A stretch of 64,000 nt of DNA from Palsa-504 sp963806335 (lineage in GTDB: Bacteria; Actinomycetota; Actinomycetes; Streptosporangiales; Streptosporangiaceae). Made by a program: the position numbers and the translations under genes. The stretch's first letter is position 1, and every line of letters starts with the position of its first letter. Below, piece after piece: positions 58,810 to 64,000 of the stretch. The stretch is from positions 310,001 through 374,000 of the forward strand of contig CAWDXO010000013.1 in NCBI GenBank assembly GCA_963806335.1. Reading direction: 5' to 3'. The notes beneath the pieces are model-generated. The model did not search any database and was not told the DNA's origin. It was given only the letters and a program-made list of their open reading frames with translations.

Positions 58810-59670
58810 GTGGCTGAGGTAGCGGCTAGGGCCCGGTCGATGTGGACCCTGTTCGAGCCCGTCCACGCGGTGACCTACTTCGCCCCGCAGGCTCGTTCGG
58901 CCTTCGAGGAGGCGGGCTTGCGCGGGTTCTGGCGCGGGTACTTCGCCGGTCGGGCCGCCCCGCTCGGCCCGGCGGGTGCCGCGGTCGTTACCGCCTCGTT
59001 CTACAACTTCGCTCCCGCCTTCGTCGCCCGTGCGATTCCCGGGGTCTGGGAGCTCATCACGCCAGAGGAGGCGCTGCGCACCCGGCTCGCGGGCGCGACC
59101 GCCGCGCTCGGCGGGCTGCTGGCCGGCCGGGAATCCGAGGTGGCGGCGGCGGCCGGCTTGCTCGGGCAGGCGGTCGCCGGACTGGACTGCGCGGGCCGGG
59201 TGCTGGCCGCGGCGAACGCCGCGCTGCCGGTCCCCGACGACGGGCTGGCCCGGCTCTGGCAGGCGGCCACCCTGCTGCGGGAACACCGGGGTGACGGGCA
59301 TTTCGCCGCCCTCGCGGCCGCCGACATCGACGGCTGCGAGGCCGTGGTCCTGCGCAGCGGCCTGGACCTGCGCCGGGAGAACCTGCAACCGGTGCGCGGC
59401 TGGACCGATGAGGCGTGGGAAGCCGCTCGTGCCCGGCTGGCTGACCGCGGGTGGATCGGCGGCAACGGGGAGCTCACGCCCGCGGGGCGGGAAGCGCACG
59501 CGGCGGTGGAGGACGCCACCGACCGCGCCGCGGCGCGGCCCTGGGCTCACCTCGGACCGGACTTGGTGGCGGAGCTCGTAAAGGTAATCGCCCCGCTCGC
59601 GCAGGCGTGCGCGGACACGCTCCCCTACCCGAGCCCCATCGGCGTGCCCGCTCCCGCCGCGGGCGGCTGA
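58810..59670 (+). CDS. SCO6745 family protein
   Basis: A 286-residue helical protein that I recognise as the SCO6745 family: ARSMWTLFEPVHAVTYFAPQAR at the start, GFWRGYFAGRAAPLGPAGA near residue 38, and a winged-helix-like C-terminus (LADRGWIGGNGELTPAGREAH). The start is GTG 58810 with GGAGCAG upstream. The family may be a MarR-like transcription factor fused to a helical domain; no ligand known. Monocistronic, divergent from the flippase gene. Confidence 0.75.
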   Translation: MAEVAARARSMWTLFEPVHAVTYFAPQARSAFEEAGLRGFWRGYFAGRAAPLGPAGAAVVTASFYNFAPAFVARAIPGVWELITPEEALRTRLAGATAALGGLLAGRESEVAAAAGLLGQAVAGLDCAGRVLAAANAALPVPDDGLARLWQAATLLREHRGDGHFAALAAADIDGCEAVVLRSGLDLRRENLQPVRGWTDEAWEAARARLADRGWIGGNGELTPAGREAHAAVEDATDRAAARPWAHLGPDLVAELVKVIAPLAQACADTLPYPSPIGVPAPAAGG

Positions 59671-59739
59671 GGCGGCCCGCTCGGGGCCGACGCGGCCGCT
59701 CAGCGGGACAGCGGGTGCCGGACCCGGCACAATCGGCGT

Positions 59740-60123
59740 ATGGCCGACCTCATCACCAAGCTGCTGCCGATCCTGCACGTGACGGACCCAGGCGAAGAAC
59801 GACGTTTCTATGAACGGCTGGGCCTGCGCACCACCTACGAGGACCCCGAATACCCCGGCTTCATCGCGGTCGGCAACGATGCCGTCGAATTCGGTCTCGC
59901 CCGCCCTCCTGGCCGCGAACCGGCGATGGCCGACTTGACCTGGCAACTCGGAGTCAGCGACATGGATACCGCGATCGCTACCTGCCAGGACGCGGGCCTC
60001 AGCTTCGAGGTGGTCCTGGAACGGCCGCGCGAGGACTGGACCTACCGCGTTCTCAAGCTCCGATCCCCCAGCGGCATGGAGGTCCTGCTCGAAGAACAGG
60101 TTCCGCAGCGGGCTGCCCCGTAA
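59740..60123 (+). CDS. VOC-family (glyoxalase/bleomycin resistance-like) protein
   Basis: 127 residues with the beta-alpha-beta-beta-beta fold of the vicinal oxygen chelate family. LPILHVTDPGEERRFYERLGLRT opens module 1 and WTYRVLKLRSPSGMEVLLEEQ closes module 2. Metal ligands would be His13 and a Glu near the end (MEVLLEE). Substrate not predictable. It is convergent with another VOC gene, 11 bp apart. Confidence 0.78.
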   Translation: MADLITKLLPILHVTDPGEERRFYERLGLRTTYEDPEYPGFIAVGNDAVEFGLARPPGREPAMADLTWQLGVSDMDTAIATCQDAGLSFEVVLERPREDWTYRVLKLRSPSGMEVLLEEQVPQRAAP

Positions 60124-60134
60124 GCCGGGAAGTC

Positions 60135-60575
60135 TTAGTTGATGTCGAACTCGTTGCCCTCGGGATCCCGCATCGCGACCGCGTAGTGGTCGAGGCCCTC
60201 CTGCTGCAGCACGGTGATCATCGTGGCGCCCAGGCCGGCCAGCCGCCGGGCCTCCGCGTCGACTCGCTGCCTGCGGATCTCGAGCGGGATCTCCCGCCCG
60301 CCGCCGGCATGAACGTCGAGATGAAGCCGGTTCTTGACCGTCTTGCGCTCGGGTACCACCTGGAACCAGATCCGCGGGCCGCGGCCGTCCGGATCGCAGA
60401 TGCGATCCGGTCCTGCGCCTAGCTCGGCCTCGGGCACTCCGACGTCACGCCAGTACTCATCCCAGTCGGCGAAGCCGGCCGGGGGCGGCTCGAGCTTGTA
60501 CCCCAGGGCGGCGGCCCAGAACCGGGTCAGCCGCTCGGGGTCGGCACAGTCGATTACCAGCTGGAAGTTAGTCAT
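60135..60575 (-). CDS. VOC-family protein
   Basis: 146 residues. FQLVIDCADPERLTRFWAAALGYKLEPP is the first module, RLHLDVHAGG contains the typical metal-adjacent HxDxH strand, and DHYAVAMRDPEGNEFDIN is the C-terminal signature with terminal Glu. These are common in actinobacterial glyoxalase-like proteins with unknown substrates. Upstream lies a hairpin (60691-60735) that may regulate it. Confidence 0.8.
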   Translation of the reverse strand: MTNFQLVIDCADPERLTRFWAAALGYKLEPPPAGFADWDEYWRDVGVPEAELGAGPDRICDPDGRGPRIWFQVVPERKTVKNRLHLDVHAGGGREIPLEIRRQRVDAEARRLAGLGATMITVLQQEGLDHYAVAMRDPEGNEFDIN

Positions 60576-60690
60576 CGTGGCCTCCGGGAGCGGGTCGGCG
60601 TGTCAACGACAGCATGCACCGTACCAGTGACAAAACCGGCCGCCCTCATGATCGTGGCGATGGCGTGCCCTCGGTGACTCACGGGCCTCG

Positions 60691-60735
60691 TTAGCCTCAT
60701 TCGTACAATATTCGCTCGCTTGTACGAGAGGCTAA
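60691..60735. other. Strong bulged inverted repeat, candidate operator or hairpin
   Basis: TTAGCCTC-AT-TCGTACAA pairs with TTGTACGA-GAGGCTAA over an 11-nt centre, 16 paired bases with a 2-nt bulge, in an AT-rich 100-bp region upstream of the VOC gene at 60135-60575. Confidence 0.5.
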
Positions 60736-60888
60736 GAATTAGCGTGGAAGATTCGAGCTCGGTGGAGTATTTGGGCTGTGATAAGGTACCTAATCTTCCG
60801 CAGAGGCCGGATCTTCCATGATCTTCTGGCGGCGCGCCGTACCATGACGCTCTTGTGCATCACAGGACGCACAGGTGATGCAGCGGCG

Positions 60889-60971
60889 GGCGAGGGCAGC
60901 GAGAGCGGACGGCGAGGGCAGCGAGAGCGGACGGCGAGAGCGGACGGCGGGGGCGGACGGCGGGGGCGGAC
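60889..60971. repeat. 22-bp and 13-bp tandem repeats
   Basis: GGCGAGGGCAGCGAGAGCGGAC occurs twice in tandem (60889-60932), followed by three 13-bp GGCGAGAGCGGAC-type units to 60971. These look like replication-slippage repeats. Confidence 0.7.
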
Positions 60972-61274
60972 GGCGACCGCGATATCGGGGCCGTCGGAGG
61001 GCCAGTTCCGGGCGGAATTACGGTCAGCCCGGGGGGCCGCGGCCGCGGCGGGTCCCGCTCATCCATCCGCGTTACCGCCAGGGCCACGCGGTGATCGAGC
61101 AGCGCCCGGGCCTCGGCTATCACCTTCGGGTCGCCGGCCCCGTCGCCGCCCACGGGAACTCCGGAGCAACGCGGTCAGGGCCGCACGCGCGTGCGCGATC
61201 GCCGCGTCAGCTCGGGCCCGGCGAGCACCGGGCGGCTAGTGATGTCTTCCAGCTAAGACCCCCTCCCAGGTTTG

Positions 61275-61318
61275 CCAGGTGACGGCCAGCTCCGTCAGTG
61301 GTGGCGGCCGTCACCTGG
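61275..61318. terminator. 13-bp inverted repeat
   Basis: CCAGGTGACGGCC and GGCCGTCACCTGG form a perfect 13-bp stem with an 18-nt loop, next to the end of the weak ORF at 61322. Possibly a terminator of that ORF, or debris. Confidence 0.45.
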
Positions 61319-61321
61319 GTC

Positions 61322-61702
61322 CTAAGCGTCACGGGCGGCAGGCCGTGACGAGCGAGAGAGGATCGCGGCCAGACGGTGAGATCGGGTCACCGTAGCTGGC
61401 CACGCGTCGCAATGGGAAAAGCTGAATCCGGTCGGCGAAATCATTTGCCCCCCAAAGGCTGAGATTCGCAAGCCGGCAATCTGCGACGGATACCTCGCTG
61501 GAGCGAAAGCATTAAATAGACCTTTGCCAGCGAGATAAAACACCAATCGCTTAACCGCCAGTACTCCGTAACGGCCAAACGAGCGTGCCCGGCATAACGA
61601 TGCGACCAGGCATCGGGCCGCCGCTAAGTGGTATTCATCGCACACGACCATCCCGCCGATCCGGAACGGCAGCCGTCCGCTGTTCGCGGCGACGATAGCC
61701 AC
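61322..61702 (-). CDS. Weak hypothetical ORF
   Basis: 126 codons with Cys- and aromatic-rich, unusual composition (VVCDEYHLAAARCLVASLCRARSFGRYG) and no ribosome-binding site. Codon use differs from that of neighbours. It is probably not functional, or is of foreign origin; no family recognised. Confidence 0.2.
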   Translation of the reverse strand: MAIVAANSGRLPFRIGGMVVCDEYHLAAARCLVASLCRARSFGRYGVLAVKRLVFYLAGKGLFNAFAPARYPSQIAGLRISAFGGQMISPTGFSFSHCDAWPATVTRSHRLAAILSRSSRPAARDA

Positions 61703-61838
61703 CCGGACTTAGCGGTTTCCTCCCCTCATCCGCCCCTCACAGCTCATCCGGGACATTGCCGACCCTGGATCCCGTGAGCACCAGGATGAGTTTAGTGTAG
61801 CTAGATAAACCATGTCCATCTATGCAGAATTTATGCCA

Positions 61839-62981
61839 CTAAAGTTTTCCCGTAGATACAGTTAACGACCTGATAGACCGGTGCCTGATGATCATTTCAG
61901 TGGCGGCGGAGCCGAACGTGGCGGCGGGCGGGTAGGCCGCACAGGCGGCGTGCCAGCGATCGCGCAACGCGCCGGCGATCTCCCCCGGCAGGGCATCCGC
62001 GGCGGCACCGCCGGTCAGGACTTCGAGTGGCCCGAGTAGGTACACCTCGGCCAGGGTCGGCAGGTCCGCGAACTCAGCCACCGGGTGGGCGCCGCCCGGC
62101 AGGCGGGTGGCGCGCTCGATCAGGCCGGCGCCGAGCTGCCGCACCGCGTGGCCCTCCCCCGTCAGGATGCACTCGACCGCGGCGAGCATCTCCACGGCCA
62201 TCGCGTACGACTCGGCGATGAGCAGCCCGGCGCCGAACTCCCCCTGGCTGGGCGCCAGCGGATCGCTCCGGGCCAGCGACGTGAGGTGGTCAAGGTGCGC
62301 GCCTTCGTGGATGCCGCGCCAGATCTGCTGCTCCAGCGCGGTGGCGGTGGACGGCACCTCGGCGATCGCGGTGGCCGGCCCGGGGAGCCCGGGCAGGCAC
62401 ATCCAGGTGCGCCGGGCGAGCCGGCGAGGCACCGGCAGGCGCAGCGTGACGTGCCCGTGGCTGGCCGAAGGCCGGTACCGGACGCCCCAGGCCAGCTGCC
62501 GCGCGCTGATGAGCGGGAGGGGCACGTCGCGCGGCAGCGTGGTGGCGGTGGTCAGGAGCAGCTCGCCGAACCACGAGACGAGATCGGCGGCCCGCCGCAC
62601 GATCCCCCGGATACGGCGCACGGGCCCGATGACCGGACGGGCGTCCGGATACCACCCGGGCACCGGTCCGGCGAACCGCCGCAGCTGGCGGAGCCGGGCG
62701 GCATGCTGACCGCCAGAGACGACTCCTGCGGCGCGGACGACCTCATCCAGGCCACTGAAGGCTCCGGCGCCCGAATCGCCGGGTCCCGGGTCGTCGAGGG
62801 CGATGCAGCCGACGGCCACGTCGGCCCAGCCGCGGACGATCCACGCGTCGGCTTCCGCGCACCGCGCGGGCACACGGGCCGCCGCGTGCGCCGCTGCCAC
62901 CGCCCACGCACGGGCTACAGACGCTGTGACCTGCAACGGCCCGGTGGCCTGAGCCCCCGGGCCGTGCACCTCACTACCCAT
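61839..62981 (-). CDS. Unknown protein with HExxH zinc-peptidase-like motif
   Basis: 380 residues, no signal peptide. HEGAH at residues 225-229 fits HExxH, and a Glu in IAESYAMAVEM (residue 257), 28 residues on, would be the third ligand of a gluzincin-type peptidase. The N-terminal 100 residues are Ala-rich helical (ARAWAVAAAHAAARV). The middle LPLISARQLAWGVRYRPSASHGHVTLRLP is unfamiliar. I do not recognise the family; it may be a helical metallopeptidase or an unrelated protein with a chance motif. It is transcribed alone, with an AT-rich region downstream. Confidence 0.6.
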   Translation of the reverse strand: MGSEVHGPGAQATGPLQVTASVARAWAVAAAHAAARVPARCAEADAWIVRGWADVAVGCIALDDPGPGDSGAGAFSGLDEVVRAAGVVSGGQHAARLRQLRRFAGPVPGWYPDARPVIGPVRRIRGIVRRAADLVSWFGELLLTTATTLPRDVPLPLISARQLAWGVRYRPSASHGHVTLRLPVPRRLARRTWMCLPGLPGPATAIAEVPSTATALEQQIWRGIHEGAHLDHLTSLARSDPLAPSQGEFGAGLLIAESYAMAVEMLAAVECILTGEGHAVRQLGAGLIERATRLPGGAHPVAEFADLPTLAEVYLLGPLEVLTGGAAADALPGEIAGALRDRWHAACAAYPPAATFGSAATEMIIRHRSIRSLTVSTGKL

Positions 62982-63207
62982 CCGGCATTGACCTGGCTCC
63001 GAAACTAGCTGGGGCAGTTCCCGTTATCGCGGTAAGCCTGCGCGGGCGTCCACCCGCGAGCCAAAGTTAATACCTGAACCAACACGAAATAATCATATTG
63101 CCTTTAGCTATGAAAATCAGGGCCCCCTGCCCTCAGGGTCAGCGCCTATGATGACGATCTTGGTCCGGGGTAAGCAGGCCAGGTGAGCGGGTTGAGAGGA
63201 GGTCACG

Positions 63208-64000
63208 ATGGCAGCGCAGGACGAACGGCTCGCGGCCATCGCGATGGCCGCCGTCACCGTACTTCGCCAGACGCCTTACCACGTCGTCCGCGCCGGGGAC
63301 GTGGCCGCCGCGGTCCGGATGCCCGGGCAGACCGGACGTTCGGCGGTCTGGCTTTACAACGAGGTCCATAATCGCCGCGTGCTGGTCGCGCTGGCCGCGA
63401 CGCAGGCCTGGCGTGAATTCGCCGGCCAGGCGAGCTTCTCACTCCCCGGGCCGATCGAATCGGTGACGGCGGCCCGGTCGGCCGTGACCGCCGCGCTGGC
63501 GGTGATCGTCGCGTTCCACCGGGCCGAGCAGCCGCTGATGACGCAGGTCGGCTTCGGCATCGGCGACATCTCCACGGCGGAGAAGAGGCAACTCGCGGCG
63601 CGGGCCGGCCTGGTTCCGCCCCGCTGGCCGGACAGCCCGTGGGGCCGGGTCGCGGCGGCGGCCTGGGGCGGCCGGTGCGACGTCTTCACCGATTTCCTGC
63701 GCCCGGTGCTGCGAGCGTGCGCCGAGTCCGTCACCTTCCTGACGGAGCCGAACCTCGCCGAGAGCGCCTCCCGGCTATCTGACGTCGCCTTCCGGACCTG
63801 CCTGGCCGATCGTGAGGGGCCCGCCGACCTGGTCGCGCGGGGGCTCGCGGCGCTGTGGTTCGAACGAGACCTGACCCGGGTCGCGGGGTCGCTGCCGCGT
63901 GAACTGGAAAGCGGCGAGACCGCGCTGGCCGCGGTCGCCCGGCGGCGGACAGATCCGCGGGCCGAGGCGAACGCCAGCGCCGTCATGGTCCGGGTCCTGC
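63208..64000 (+). CDS. TetR-like regulator, 3' end beyond the window
   Basis: The frame from ATG 63208, with a perfect AGGAGGT 6 bp upstream, is open for 264 codons to the last base. An N-terminal helix-turn-helix-like stretch VVRAGDVAAAVRMPGQTGRSAVWLYNEVHNRRVLVALAATQAW matches the TetR recognition pattern loosely. The rest is helical and Ala-rich (PNLAESASRLSDVAFRTCLADRE), consistent with a ligand-binding helical domain. The length already exceeds a typical TetR of 200 residues, so it may be a long variant. The gene is truncated by the window edge. Confidence 0.55.
   Translation, partial: MAAQDERLAAIAMAAVTVLRQTPYHVVRAGDVAAAVRMPGQTGRSAVWLYNEVHNRRVLVALAATQAWREFAGQASFSLPGPIESVTAARSAVTAALAVIVAFHRAEQPLMTQVGFGIGDISTAEKRQLAARAGLVPPRWPDSPWGRVAAAAWGGRCDVFTDFLRPVLRACAESVTFLTEPNLAESASRLSDVAFRTCLADREGPADLVARGLAALWFERDLTRVAGSLPRELESGETALAAVARRRTDPRAEANASAVMVRVL

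Larger units (their letters stand above)
60576..61838. other. 1.26-kb stretch without a convincing gene
   Basis: Apart from the hairpin, tandem repeats and terminator-like inverted repeat listed separately, this region has only weak ORFs. One minus-strand frame near 61060-61150 reads DPKVIAEARALLDHRVALAV, a sensible helix that may be debris. The last 80 bp before 61838 are AT-rich, unlike the surroundings. Confidence 0.6.

Noticed and set aside
1..64000. CRISPR arrays, tRNA or rRNA genes, transposases and phage genes
   Set aside because: I looked for regularly spaced repeats with unique spacers, T-arm consensus (GGTTCGAATCC-like), rRNA cores and transposase motifs and found none. The tandem repeats seen have no spacers, and the GGTTCGAGTCC string near 30929 lies within a coding frame.

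Overview
The window is chromosomal DNA from a high-GC Gram-positive bacterium of the Actinomycetota. Evidence for this: very high GC with many GTG and TTG starts, a SigK/RskA pair, DUF1707 and PspC envelope genes, a HutC-type GntR regulator with GTCTAGAC operators, a DUF2252 protein, and several hypotheticals I recognise as conserved in actinomycetes. The genus cannot be fixed from sequence alone. I saw no rRNA, tRNA, CRISPR array, transposase, phage gene or replication origin.

Layout. 1-9.9 kb: a DUF1622 membrane protein, a CopG/RHH regulator with a palindromic operator beside a PHB-depolymerase-type esterase, shikimate genes aroE and aroK (separate, both minus strand), an alpha/beta hydrolase, a fabG-type reductase, an acyl-CoA synthetase, a YciO/Sua5 protein, and a rhodanese-CBS gene interrupted by one in-frame TGA. 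9.9-17.6 kb: two LPG-synthase-like flippase proteins around a basic hypothetical and a DUF2252 protein, a CDF-like transporter and a decayed HtrA protease. 17.6-19.4 kb: a secreted SGNH hydrolase and the first copy of a DUF1707+PspC pair. 19.4-28.8 kb: a minus-strand operon (kinase, FAD/GcvT dehydrogenase, MTHFR, small unknown ORF, SAM-methyltransferase-like protein, core MetE) divergent from an APC permease and GntR/UTRA regulator, with two GTCTAGAC operators between them. This looks like a dedicated route that takes one-carbon units from an N-methylated substrate through folate into methionine. 28.8-38.2 kb: small secreted and repetitive proteins, a universal stress protein, two paralogous APC permeases, and a second DUF1707+PspC copy divergent from a PspC-histidine kinase/LuxR response regulator pair. 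38.2-46.3 kb: lysA, two acyl-CoA dehydrogenases, a small zinc-finger anti-sigma-like protein, a LacI regulator, a glycoside-hydrolase relic, and an MFS transporter whose frame runs on antisense into the relic. 46.3-52.9 kb: a fourth APC permease, a cNMP/CBS/DUF294 protein, ackA-acyP and a PIG-V-like membrane glycosyltransferase. 52.9-57.4 kb: a Tat-exported small protein, DUF4331, and sigK-rskA with a C-terminal frameshift in rskA. 57.4-64 kb: a third flippase-like protein, an SCO6745-family protein, two VOC proteins, a 1.2-kb stretch with no convincing gene, an HExxH-containing unknown, and a partial TetR-like regulator running off the end.

Most genes are ordinary actinobacterial metabolism and envelope functions. 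The two points most worth pursuing are the GntR-controlled one-carbon operon at 19.4-28.8 kb and the TGA codon at a normally Cys position in the rhodanese active-site loop at 7206-7208, which has a SECIS-compatible hairpin just downstream. Several broken genes (htrA, rskA tail, glycoside hydrolase, a TIM-barrel fragment) show that gene decay is also under way here.
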